Positions 13,393 to 24,866 of a stretch of DNA of 64,000 nucleotides are shown one piece after another. The DNA comes from Brachypodius melanocephalos. Its lineage: Eukaryota; Chordata; Aves; Passeriformes; Pycnonotidae. The notes beneath the pieces were generated by a model that was not told the origin of the DNA, ran no database searches, and saw only the letters and a list, made by a program, of their open reading frames with translations. The stretch lies in NCBI GenBank assembly GCA_013398615.1, contig VZSR01003806.1, forward strand, positions 16,142,681 to 16,206,680, given 5' to 3'. The position numbers and the translations under genes were made by a program. Numbering within the stretch: position 1 is the first letter of the stretch; each line of letters starts with the position of its first letter.

Positions 13393-14295
13393 GAATTTTT
13401 AGTGGGAAGGGTTAGGAGCTGCCAAATCTGGCAGCCTGATAGAGGCAGAGAAACAGCAGCCCTGTGTCCCCAGGTGCAGGCAGCTGTGGTGCTGAGCAGC
13501 TGTTCCTGACACGGTGTGGCTGGGTCAGGCCACTCAGATCACAGGCAGAAACACTCGGCTTCCACACAAACAAACAGCACCAGAGACCTCATCCTGTTCC
13601 CCTCTCCAGCTGAGCAGGATGGAAGCCTGTTAGTAGGAAATATGCACATACATTCAATGTGGATGAAAACTGACCCCAGAGAGTCCATGTGGCAGACTTG
13701 GGTCTGTGGCTCCCAGTCACCTCACACAGATGGGAGCATGCAGAGGGGTTGCTTTGTTGCCTCCTGGTCTTTTCATAGCTGTCCTGTAGCTGGACCTCCT
13801 GTAGACAACTCAAAGCCTCTCAGGTCTCAGCAGTATTTGTCCTGTGGCTGCTTTCATACCTGCCTCCCAAAGCTTTCATTCTACTTGCCAGCCAGCCCAG
13901 CTTGACAGTCAGTAGTGGTCACAGATGTCCCTACACACTGAGCACACCATCTCCTGTTCCAGTGGCTGGCAGGACACATCCATGGACACTCTGACCTGTG
14001 CTCCAACTATGGCTGCTGTCATCTCCATATATCACATGCACACAAATCGCTGGAAGAGGCTTAGATCTGAAACAAGGGAGCAGGAATAAGGAGCTGGAGA
14101 GAGGATTGCAAGCTGGTGAAGTCCTGGTGCAGCACCTTCCAACCACGTTCTCTGTACTGTCAAATTTCTTGCAAAATCGTGGCTGCCTGCAAAAATACAG
14201 CTAGGCAAACAAGAGGTTTTTTAGAAATTCCTGAAATCCAAAAGAAGTGGATGGTCGATGCCTTGAATCACCAGTCATGATACTGATGCACAATT

Positions 14296-14784
14296 CTAGG
14301 AGAAACACTGACAAACTGGAAGGAGTCCAGTGGAGGGCCAGGAGGATAGTTTGAACCTGAAGCACATGGTGTAGGAGGGATGGTGGAGAAGTGAAAGCTA
14401 AGCAGTATCCAGGTGCTTCCTTCTGCTTCCTGAAAATGGCTATGCATAAACCAAAGCTGGGCTCCTCTCAGAGGTGCAAGCTAAGAAGGCAGGAGAAAAG
14501 GAACATGAGCTGTGACAGGGGAAGTTATGAGCACTTATTTGAAAAAAAAAATTGAAAAAAATTTGAATGACAAAGGTGGTGGAACCTCAGCAGATGTGCC
14601 TCAGAGGCTGGGGAATCCCTGTTGTTGGCAGCCCTTGCTCAGGGCTGAGCAAGGTGCTGAGCAGCTTGATTTCACTTTGATATTGACCCTACTCAAAGCA
14701 GCATTTTGGGCTGAGTGACCTGCAGGAGGCCCTTCCAGGATAAATATTCCCTGATTCAAGCATTAAAAAAAAAAAAAAAAAAAG
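14296..14784 (+). repeat. CR1 LINE fragment ending at a poly(A) run
   Basis: AAACTGGAAGGAGTCCAGTG then GAGGGCCAGGAGGATAG match the sense strand of CR1. The 3' part has TGACCTGCAGGAGGCCCTTCC. The block is followed at 14765-14783 by 19 A, which is unusual because CR1 normally ends in a short octamer repeat rather than poly(A). Confidence 0.78.
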
Positions 14785-16669
14785 ATAATTTTTAAAACTC
14801 TGTCCATTTGTCTTTTCAAAATGTGGAATATCAGAAAAAATAAATCTCCATAGCTGTAAAGGCTTTTATAACTTGTTTTAGAAAAAAAGTAAGCTCTCAA
14901 GAAACTACGGACTTAATGGGACAGTCAAAGAAAACCATCTAAGATGATATTCAAGCAGCAAAAAAGGTTTTTTGTATTGAATCTTTAGACCCATTGTTTA
15001 AACTTCTAGACCAAAAATACTTGCAGTTGGTGTAGTTTTTTTTAGTTTTTCAGAGTAATTTCAACCGTCTGTGGAAAAGCTGTAGTGTTTTATTAAATTT
15101 TTGTAAGAGTTTAGAGTTAGGAAATTTAAGGGAATGATTAGCAATGGTCATCAATAGTATTTGTGTAATATTCAAGCCTGCAGAATTGCAAATGACAGTG
15201 TTTTTATTCCTGTCACCCTTGGCTTTCACCAATCTAACTTCCAGTACTTTCTCATCCCTACACAAACCTGGGAGACCTATGAGATCCTAATCAGCATTTA
15301 CAAAACCTTACCTTGTTTAGTCTTGAAATGCTGGCACTCAGCTGCAGTTCAAAATTCTCTCTTCTTTCAGAACCATTTTTCTGAGTTAAAACTGGATGCT
15401 GCTTGGAGCTGTAGCTGAGGTACAGAAGATCAGATAGTGGGCAGGGAACTGTTGACTTAAAATAAAAATATTTTCCTAAATATGTTACAAGATGTTCAGT
15501 TTGTTCAGAGCTGTATGGTATCTGAAAGGTGAAAGGCTTGGGGAGTAGTTGAGCTGAAAGCAAATCTCTCAGTAGAAGGACTGTAATAGCACATCTCAAT
15601 CTCCAGCATTAGTAACAAAGCAAAACAAACCCTATTTGTCTGTACTGGGCTGCTCTGTGATTTGAGAGAGCTGCTTTTACTGTTACAACCACAGGATTAT
15701 CAGTAATGCCTGGTATGAAATGCATTCATTGAGGTCCCTGCTCTGGCTTCAAGCCTTGCCTGGGGTCACCTTTCAGCCCTGTTGGCCCATCCTTGTGGCT
15801 GTCACTCAACTCCACTGGCTCAGCACTGCTCCTGTGACATGTTACGAGTATCAGTGCTCTGCCCATAAAGAAAAAGCTGAAATGCTCCCTTCCACAGCCT
15901 GCCTGAAAAGCAGTGTGGTTTGGGGGTTGTCTGAACTCCAGAAAAGTATCCAATTAAGGTATCTCCTGGAAAAAAAGTTCTGTTTCACGTTCAGTGTCTG
16001 CATAACATCTGGAAGCTGAGGAAATTAGAAGAAAATGGCAGCAGATACTGAAAAAACAATATGGATTTGGAAAATAAGGCAATTAAAATAAAAAATCTGT
16101 GTCAACCAGCAGCAAGGGAATACTTAATTCACTAGCAGTTAATTGCAGTGGCTCCATGTGTTTCAGATATTGGGAAATTGCTTATTTCTAAGTATAAAGT
16201 CCTTTTGTTTTTATGAGGTTGATTTGTCTCCATGATATGTATGTACTCCTGTATTTGTAACCACAAGAGCTCAAAATGGGATATTTTAAGAAGACATTAC
16301 AATAGCTTGGATATAGCTCAATGCAGATGTTTATGAAGCTCTGGCTTTAATTATATGTAATAATCCATTAACCATTAGAATCCTTTGAATTTTCTTGTAA
16401 TTTATTGGAAGTTTTGGATCACATCCAAACTGTAAAAAGAGTTAATTCTATTGTGATTGTCTCTATTCTTTCAGCACATTCCTACAGAGATGTTCCCTGG
16501 TGAAAGATGAAATACCTGTTCTGAGGATTGGCAAGCTGATACGGTGCTATGTGCCTTGTCCAGCAAAACTAGAACTGGTTTTAGTGGAGGCAGGAGAAGA
16601 GAACTTGCTGGTTTTAGACAGCCATGGTTAAATGGGATAGGTGAATGAATGTTTGTGTGCTCTACTGTT

Positions 16670-17040
16670 ATCATAGAACAGTTAGAGACTCATAGACTCA
16701 TGGGATCATAGAACAGTTTGGGTAGGAAGGGACCTTGAAGACCATCTCATTCCAACCCCCTGCCATGGGCAGGGACACTTTCCACTATCCCAGGTTGCTC
16801 CAAGCTCTTCCAGCCTGGCCTTGGACACTTCCAGGAATGGGGCATCCACAGCTTCTCTGGACAACCTGTGCCAGGGCCTCACCACCCTCACAGTAATGAA
16901 TTTCTTTTTAAGGGGAGCCTTTTCTAGTTTAAAGCCATTCTGTCTTGTCCTATCACTTCATGGCCCCCTGAAATGCCTCTCTCTGGGCTTGTTGTAAAGC
17001 CCCTTTATGTACTGGAGGCTGTATTTTCCTACTTCTGGAT
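16670..17040 (-). repeat. CR1 LINE 3' end
   Basis: Several tail units (ATCATAGAACAG, ACTCATAGACTCATGGG) are followed by GGTAGGAAGGGACCTTGAAG, CTGCCATGGGCAGGGACAC and ACCACCCTCACAGTAATG, ending near TTTATGTACTGGAGGC. It is a well-preserved antisense copy. Confidence 0.95.
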
Positions 17041-19249
17041 GGGGTGGAAGCTCTTATGCCATTTGTGCTTTTGTGAACTGCTCCATCAGCTACTTTGGTT
17101 TCAAAAAGGAAGGGCTGTAACTCCATGAGAGTAATAAAGGAGGATGTTTATATTTACAGTTCCTGTAAAATGGTGATATTCTGTATGAAACTGTTATGTT
17201 TCTCTTTCCTCCATATGTGTTAGGATTTAGAACTGACTGTTGCATGGGAACTGATCAACAGTTTTCTGGAGAGGCAATGGTTCAAATGGTTCTTGGGAGC
17301 TGATATTGCTGGGAGGGATAAGGTTACACTCAGCATTGAGCACTGAGTTTGGTGAGTAGTGTAGAACAACTGCTGATGACTGGTAGCAGTCAAACCCCAC
17401 ACTTTGGAAAAATAAATTGCAAGTGGTGTTTGAAGGGAACATTTCCTTCTTTTTTGAGGGAAAAAATGATCTATCATTTTTGTGATGCATTTCTTTTGGT
17501 TGTTTTTTCTGTCTTCAGAGTGTAAATTCCTGCTTTGGTGGTGACACTGGTTTTTTGAGTTAAGGAGACATTTAACTCTGGAGTTCTATATGTTGATTTA
17601 CTTTGGGAGTATGAAAGCCCACCATCAAAGATTCCACATCCTTGCCACAATCCCTAAGAAAAGAGAAATGCTAACCTCAAAACATTTTGAGATTGTTTTT
17701 GTTATCCTGTGTTTTCAAAACATGAAGCAGTTCAAAAAGGTTTGATGGGCTCAATTCTTTAGATTTCTTTGTTGCTTTTAACATGTTTTCAAACGCAATA
17801 CATGTTTCTTAAGGAAAGCTCAAATTACCAGCTGCTCTTACATTGTCTTAACCTGGTATACAAGTGCCATAAAAGTCCTCAAACACCTGCCATGGGCTTC
17901 ATGTTTAAGTATTTCATTCAGCGAAGAGAGTCTGAGTAATGCCCTCATAAAAGGTTATTCAGAGACTTGTTACCAAAAATTCAACAAGAGTCATGAAAGT
18001 AATTCAGATTTTGGGTTACTGAACCATGAATCAGTGAGTAATGAAATGCCAACACTTTCAAAAGAACTACCAAAAAAATAGTACAAATCTGACACACTTA
18101 AAGAGGGAAAAAAAGGCAATAATTCTCTACAGCCACTTCCTTTTGCACTTTGAAGAACATCATCTCCTCTGTGACCATGCCCCTGCCTAATCAGTATCTT
18201 CTCTCTGACAGCGGTCAGTGCCAGATGTTTCAGACATTGTGCTTTGTTTATTATGAGTCAGTCACCATCAAAGCATTCAATCCCTTCAATATCTTGAGCT
18301 TGAGTGAACTCAAGTTATTTTGAGATTGCTGATGGAAGATGAGAGGAAGGAGCTGTTTCAACAAGTGCTCTGCACTAATTGCAGGGGCTGAAACCTTCCC
18401 TGATCCTGAACTGGCAATGTGAAAGGCATGCTGTAGGAGGCTGCTCTGACAGAGAAGTTGAATGTTCAGAGGAGAAAGTAGAATCTTGACTGCACTTTGG
18501 TTGTATTCCTCTCTCTCCTTAATAGGGTGGCCTTGGGGAAAGGTCCTAATGCACTGGTGTAACAGCGTGGAAAGTGCATTTCAATATTTTGTGTTGTATT
18601 CTGATTCTGTTTGTGCTTTGCTTGCCCTGATGGCCATCCTGCATTGTTAGCTTACTTTTGAGGGAGAGAGCTGAACTAACTCCAGGACTAGGTGTGCAGC
18701 ACCCCCAGGGCATGTATTCTACTGACTGGGAAAGGAAGTCCACCCCAGTAGTTCATTTTGTCCCAGAGTGCTTCCTTGAACAAGTGAAATAAAGGCACTA
18801 AATTAAATTGTGCTTTTTCCTGATCTGATGCAGCCCTGTCACTCACTCTGATAACTGGGGCTGTGTCTCAGCTTTTTTCTTATGAGCAAATGCTGCCCTG
18901 GGGACTTGGAAATTAATATGCTGATTTGAGTAAATATTTATTTGGCACACACCTCGAGGCACTGCAGCAACAGAACCGTTAAGTAAGAAATACAGGCTAA
19001 AATTGAGAGAAATCAGAGAATCCAGCCCCCACAGTGGCAGCTTGAATGATGAGACTAAATTACTGTATGTTGATTTTCTCTAGGAAGAGTAATTGTAGTT
19101 GTTTTAGACACTTTGAAATTTGTGGAGATTAGCAGTCTTTCCAGCACTCTGGAGCTAGGTTTTAGTGTTGGCATGGAAGAAGAGCTATTCTCAGTAAAAG
19201 GTCTGAATATGGGTCATCTAAAAGTAAAAAATTAGGAAAGTGGGATCTA

Positions 19250-19483
19250 ATTACTGTTTTAAAGTACCTAAAGGTATAGACAAAGTGGAACCAGTCTTCT
19301 CTCTGAAAGGTTTCACTGTGACAGTTGTTAAACTTTGGCACAGAGTGCTCAGAGGGGTTGTGGAGGCTCCACCCTTGGGGATGCTCAGAATGGAGAATGC
19401 TGGACTAAGATGGCCCTGCTTTGAACAGAAGGCTGGACTAGATGACTTGCAAAGGTAGCAACTTGTCATTCTGTGATAATGGG
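19250..19483 (+). repeat. CR1 LINE 3' end
   Basis: TGCTCAGAGGGGTTGTGGAG then GGCTGGACTAGATGACTTGC and CATTCTGTGATAAT are the sense-strand CR1 3' end, with its tail at the right-hand edge. Confidence 0.75.
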
Positions 19484-20259
19484 TCACCAAGAGAATAGTC
19501 ATTATTTTTGAAAAAACAGTTTTATGTTCCCTTTTAGGATTTTTGTCCAGTGGCTGTTTCTTTTAATTGCTTTGTCTTTTTTCTCTATTCTATCTCTTAA
19601 GAGTATAGCAGCAGCCATCCCACCATGTCCTCTCTCTGTCTTCCTCCACAGAGGAAGAGGAAGATAGGAACAGGCATTGTGGGGTGGCTGCTTGTAGGCT
19701 TGTGTTGGTGACAGTAGTGGGAAGGGGATTTCAAACCCATTGCAGAGAGATTTGTGGGGTTGGATGGAACCATGGCTGACACTGACATGGGACATGCTGT
19801 AGTGTTCCCTGTATGGATGTCTCTGTATCAGCAACAGGGAGGCTTCCCTGAGTGTGGCAAAGTCAGGATTGTTTGGGAATTCCCATGGCAACCTGACTGT
19901 AATCAGCCCTTTTGACTCAGTGTAATTTTAATGAGACTTTGTTCCTCTGCTTTATTCTTGTCAACAACTTCATTATAGTGGATAACATAATCCTCTAAGA
20001 AACAAAAAGAGATTTGGTTCTGTGCAGTGTTTTCCTTCTAAAAAGATTGTGACTGCAGAGTTAGAGAGACAGCAAAGCTCTGAGGAAGTGTCAAAGGCCT
20101 AGAAGAAAAGGTGCAGCCAGAAGAATTAAAATATGAATATGAAAGGAGATAAAAGATGTGACTGGTGTGCCAGGATGGAATAGGACCTCATACAACCAAT
20201 TGTACCCCAACTTTCCCCTTAGTGACTCTGCATTTGGGCCCTTTTGCCCACGATCTTTA

Positions 20260-20740
20260 GTTTATAGGAAAAGTAAGGTTGGAAGGGGCTTCTATTCTCT
20301 AGTCTAACCTACTTCTCTAGAATGTCAGACCAGGTGGCTCAGGGCTTTATCCAGTAATATCTTGAAAACTTGCAATAATGTAGGTTGTACAGCTTCTCTG
20401 GGCAAGCTGCTCCACTGCTTGATTGCTCTCTGAGGGAGTTGCTCCATATATCTGGGCTAAAACTCTCTTGTTTCTTATTGTGCCTGTTATTTCTCATTCT
20501 CCTACTGTGAAGAGCCTGGCTCCATCTCTTTCATAACCTCACAGTAGATACTGGCAGGCTGTTGTTATTTTCTCCCAAAGATGTCTTTTCTCCAGGCTGA
20601 AGAAGCCAGTTCTTACAGGGAAAGTGCTCCAGCTTCCAGCCTTTTTGGTGGCTTTCTGTACTCACTACAGTTTATTGAAATCTGTCTTGTATTGGGGGGG
20701 ACAAAAATTGCATGTGGCATCTAGATTGAGTCTAAATGAT
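20260..20740 (-). repeat. Diverged CR1 LINE fragment
   Basis: AAGGTTGGAAGGGGCTTCTA, CTCTGGGCAAGCTGCTCCAC, TTTTCTCCAGGCTGAAGAAG and CAGTTTATTGAAATCTGTCT occur in CR1 reverse-complement order. This older family also carries a G7 run at about 20693-20699. Confidence 0.85.
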
Positions 20741-21043
20741 GAGTTTGGCTCAGCTGCATTTCCTGTAAACTTGACAGATAGGCTGATGTAAATAAGTTGT
20801 GTGATTCAACTAAGAGTTTAGAGCATCCAAATGTTGCTTCCACTAAGGATATGAAACATGGCTGAAGGTCAAATCACCAAGTAAGCCTAATCTCCCTGTC
20901 TCTCCTTTGCACCTTTGTGAGATGAGTAATAAAGTCTGCATCCCTCTTTGCCTGTTATTTTTTATTTGTTGGCTGCACTGCTGTAAATTACCTAAATGTT
21001 AACTACTTTCCACTAATGATGGTTTTTGTCGTGGTTTTTGCAG

Positions 21044-21258
21044 GTTACATATCACAGGTACTAAAGAATTACAGTGACCATGCCTGTGATGGAGAATATG
21101 TGTCCCTGAGATGTCCCCACAGAACCACCATCAGCATCCAGTCTTCCTTTTATGGCCGAATTGTACCAAGTCATCAGCTGTGTCCTTCCCGCTATCCCCA
21201 CTCCTACGCAACTTTAATTAAAGAAGATGTTGCCTGTTCCGTTGGCACTTCTCTTCAG
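21044..21258 (+). CDS. EVA1C: EVA1C exon, first half of SUEL lectin domain 1
   Basis: This 215-nt internal exon starts in phase 1, the split codon completed by GT, and ends in phase 0 at the CAG codon before GTATTG. It encodes the start of the first SUEL-type (Gal_lectin) domain: a short lead-in, an N-Y-S glycosylation sequon, then ACDGEYVSLRCP, matching the family pattern ACxGxxLxLxCP. The ISIQSSFYGR motif follows, matching the I-x-I-x-x-A-x-YGR core. Four cysteines are encoded here (ACDG, LRCP, QLCP, VACS). The family position is extracellular. EVA1 proteins bind heparin/sulfated glycans and, in nematodes, act as co-receptors for Slit and MADD-4 in axon guidance. The assignment to EVA1C rests on the sequence pattern and on joining in frame to three further exons. 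The donor lacks the usual +4A and +5G and is weaker than the other three. Confidence 0.9.
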
Positions 21259-21768
21259 GTATTGTTAAAATGCATTTCTTAATTTTGAACTTCACCTTTG
21301 CTTGGCCAGGCAGCAGCTCTCAGTGTTGATGCTGCACAGATCTGTCTTAAGCAGAGATCTCTGACATCTCACACAACTTGGTGGATAAGTCATCCTTGTA
21401 GTTTAGACGATGGTGAATTTCTTAGTTTTCCTGCAGCTCTAGCCAGAAACAGTTCAGGAATGTAGTTGAAGGAGAATTACATTTCAGGGCTGCAATACGT
21501 TTGACTGGGTTTGAAAAGCATTATTTTTATAGTTTTCCTTCCCAAATATTAGCTTTTTCAACACATACAGAAATTGCTGTAGCATTCTTTTTGCTTTAGA
21601 TCCTATTTCAAGAGGCTTTTACTTTGGTAACTTGAAACCCAGAGAGAATCCTTGGCTCCTTTGGCTCTTAGGTCACTGTAAGTGGTCATACATCACTTAA
21701 ACTCACAGTAGTTAATCAGCTCTGACCATTTGTGTAGGGAAAGTTGTCTCTGTGCATCGTCCCAAGAG

Positions 21769-21782
21769 CACGTGTGACGTCA
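21769..21782. promoter_or_regulatory. Candidate E-box plus CRE composite site
   Basis: CACGTG (21769-21774) abuts TGACGTCA (21775-21782) with no gap. Both are perfect palindromic consensus sites. They lie in unique intronic DNA about 0.5 kb after the first lectin exon. Function is inferred from motif identity only. Confidence 0.4.
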
Positions 21783-23740
21783 GGAAATCAAAGGATTATT
21801 TGGAAAGTGCCAGTGTTACTCAACTGCCAGTAGGAACAACTAAAATTAGAAACATGAGTTGGCTGATGTTGTTGAGATGAATAGGGTCTGCTCCTGGGTG
21901 TTGAAGCAAGCACAATTTTTTCCAAGTGCTGGATTTGGGACCGTGAAAACTTTTGGGCAAAGCTCTAAGTCATCCAGTGTGTTTATGGCTTAGAATCAAC
22001 AATAACTCATAATAAAAATATAAAGCAGACTAGATTAATGAACCTACAGGGTTAGTGAGTAATTTCTTTGTTAATTTGGCTAAAGGCCAGAGTTTTCCAC
22101 ATCACTTCTTTCTCTTGCATCCAGGGTTTTTAAGAGACATTTACAGCATTTTTTAAAAAGTTGATGTGAGTGCTTTGGCTTCTAAGTGCCAGTGGTAAGT
22201 TCTCAAGAATTTGCACAAGGTTGGTGTTTGGCTGTATTGTAACCCTTAAGCTGACAGATTTGAAGTTGCTCTCATGACACTTCCTCTGCACAGCAAAGGA
22301 CTGAGCTGTAGTATGGGAGGATGTGGTCCTTATCAGTGGACTTTTTTTTAACAAAAATTCAAAATGAAACAGATGTGAGGCAGTTGTGTTCTTTAGCATG
22401 GAAGACCATGCAGAGAAAGCTTTGGCAGAGGCTAGCCTCCCTATCTTTTATTGATTTACTGAAAAATTTACTTGCAACATTTCATTTACCAAGGTGATTG
22501 ATAGCTATGAGCATTGCCTCAACCCTTGTAGGTGAGTGGCCCACTTAAGACATCCCGAAGAACTTGAGAAGAGGGAAGATATTTCCGTAGGCTTTCCATT
22601 TCATGGTTTTATGTGTAGGAGGGATTGAAAAGAAACCCTTACCTGCCTCTCTTAGCTTTTTATGTATACAGATCTGTTCCCCATTAGCTTTGCCTTCAAT
22701 ATTTAGGTGGCTTGTAATTCCCAGTCCCTGTTTATCAGAGCAAGAATTGAGTTCCCTGTAGGTAGTCCTGAAGGAGATCCCTTGTGCAGTACATTTTTTA
22801 CATGACTGAGACCAAAACACTATCATTAACCCATTGTTGGGGATGTAGATGTGCTGGGAGAGTACCTGACATTCTCTCTTCTGCCACAAATTTCTTGGGA
22901 CACATTTGGCAAGTTCTTGAATCTTTTTGGAGGAAACTTACAGCCTCTTTGGTGCCCGTAAATGTGGCTTTGATCCATCCATGCGTTGTGGTTGTGCAGT
23001 GTAGGATGAGTCTGAGTGCCAGAGATGAATCTCATCTTCTCTCTCAGTTCTGGAAGGGATGAGGCCTCTCTGAGGGGTAAACCAGGAACTCCACAAGCTG
23101 AATGGCAAGCTGCCTGCATCTCGCTGGTAGGAAATGCATGTATGTAGGAAAATTGGAAAGCCGTAGGCAAGGAAATTGCGTGTATTTTTGTGGTTTTGCA
23201 ACTCAGATATATGTCTGCTACAGGCATGAACGATTGTGTGTGTATTCTGGTTGTCAGTAATTGAAAAAGTCAGCCAAACCAAACCCTTCAAAACTAAGTC
23301 TATAAAATCACTGTGTCTAATCAAACCCATGACTGTATAAATTTGCTGCTTCTCTGGAGAATGGCCTGGAGGGAGTGTGAAGGGCATTTATTAACTCTAT
23401 TCCCTGAAAACACTAGCTGAGAATGTAAACTCCCATTTAGAATCTCTGTCCACTGTAAATGTCCAGTTCAGACGTTGTTTCTGTGTTAAAAAGGGAAAAG
23501 AAAGAGTTCATTACACTGAGACAACCACTACTAATTCATCTTTATGTGACTGGCTGCCAGGATTTCTTGCTTTAGTCACTTGTTTTTGTTTGAAATGAAA
23601 TACAGACCACCTGGGACAGTATGTATGAGACATTAAGGCAGTGACCCAGTGACCCCAGGCTAGACATTTCTGTTATTCTAACACTGTAATGTCACATTTA
23701 GTGGGAGCTTTCCAAATGCACAAAGAATTTGGGCATTTGT

Positions 23741-24065
23741 AGAATCATCACAGGTTCATAGAATGGTCTGGGTTGGAAGGGACCTTAAAGATCATCTTGT
23801 TCCCACTGCCTGCCATGGGCATGGACACCTTCCACTAGATCAGGTTGCCCAAAGCTCCATCCAGCCTGGCCTTGGACACTTCCAGGGGTGAGACAGCCAG
23901 AACTGGGCAGTGCCTCACCATGCTCTGAGTAAAGAATTTCTTCCTAATATCTAATCTAAACTTACCCTTCTTCACCTCAAGGCCTTTCTCCCTTGTTGTA
24001 TGACTGCACACCCCTCTTGTAAGCCTCTTGTAAGCCTCCTTTATGTACTGGAAGGATGAATTCTG
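23741..24065 (-). repeat. CR1 LINE 3' end
   Basis: AGAATCATCACAGGTTCATA then GGGTTGGAAGGGACCTTAAAG, CTGCCATGGGCATGGACACC and AAGAATTTCTTCCTAATATC follow the younger CR1 type closely. It is truncated near TATGTACTGGAAGG. Confidence 0.95.
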
Positions 24066-24749
24066 GATCACTACTTCTGATGCCACTCATTTTCAGCAGT
24101 GAACCACTCTAGGTCTGTATGGAAGAATGTCTAATGGTTGGCTAAAATGATTACTTATTACCAGAAAACTATATTACACTTTACAGCTGATTACCTGCAA
24201 TTTTCTCATTTGAATAAATTGGCAGAAAATAAAACCACAGCTTATTTGTAAGGAAAACAGAAAACCCTGGAGAGCCACTTAATTTGTTGTGCTTCTCCCC
24301 CCTGAAATTTATCGAAGACATTGAGGGCTAATTTCTCTCTGCATATACACAGGCACTGAAATTAGCAGATAGATGCTCTTTCAAGGGCAGCATTTTACCA
24401 TGTCACTGTTTCCCCAAGAGGAGCTGTGCTTAGTTGGTGCTCTGCAGCTGAATCCTGACTCTCCTTAGAAAGATTAGCTGATCTGGGGAGGGCCTGTGGG
24501 CATGGCCTGTGCCCTGGATCTCTTTCAACACTCTCCAGGACAACCAGTCCTTGGTGACAAGAATCACTAGTGCTGCTGATGTGGTATTTCCTTTTGTCCT
24601 TCGGGCAAGAGACAGGACACCTCTGCTGCCACCATCTCCCCTCCAGCAGCCCTACAAAAGGGAGCAGATTCCTTACATGCTGACCACAGGATTCCCTGAA
24701 CCCTTTGTCCCCTTTTTTTTATGTTCACCCCCCAGGAAGGTTTCTGTGA

Positions 24750-24866
24750 AACAAACAAACAAAAAACAAAGAAAAAAAAAAAACAAAAACCAAACAAACA
24801 AAAAACCCCAAAAACAACAACAAAAAACCACCAAAAAACCCCCAAACCAACCAAACAAAAAGTAAC
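24750..24866. repeat. C/A-rich low-complexity tract
   Basis: About 115 nt of A and C only, apart from a few G. It has CAAA, CCAAA and CCCCAAA units and a run of 12-13 A near 24772-24784. It is a second tract of the same style as 8160-8283. Confidence 0.9.

Larger units (their letters stand above)
1..21043 (+). other. EVA1C: EVA1C intron before the first lectin exon (3' part only)
   Basis: This stretch has no recognisable coding exon and is read as the 3' part of the intron upstream of the first lectin exon. It ends in a T-rich tract and the acceptor TTTTTGCAG at 21035-21043. It holds CR1 LINE fragments near 2776, 3384, 5758 (weak), 7135, 9309, 14296, 16670, 19250 and 20260. It also holds an (ATT)n microsatellite at 5505-5550, T19 at 7056-7074, a C/A-rich tract at 8160-8283 and a pyrimidine-rich tract at 10248-10400. 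Further along are an AT-rich pair of repeats at 13123-13195, a TG/TA/CA repeat at 13318-13392 and A19 at 14765-14783. I saw no GC-rich first exon or CpG island, so the promoter and signal-peptide exon should lie upstream of the window. Confidence 0.75.

Noticed and set aside
22545..23387. Group of overlapping minus-strand open frames (up to 149 residues)
   Set aside because: The frames overlap each other in different phases, resemble no family I know, and contain no repeat-encoded protein. They are compatible with chance.
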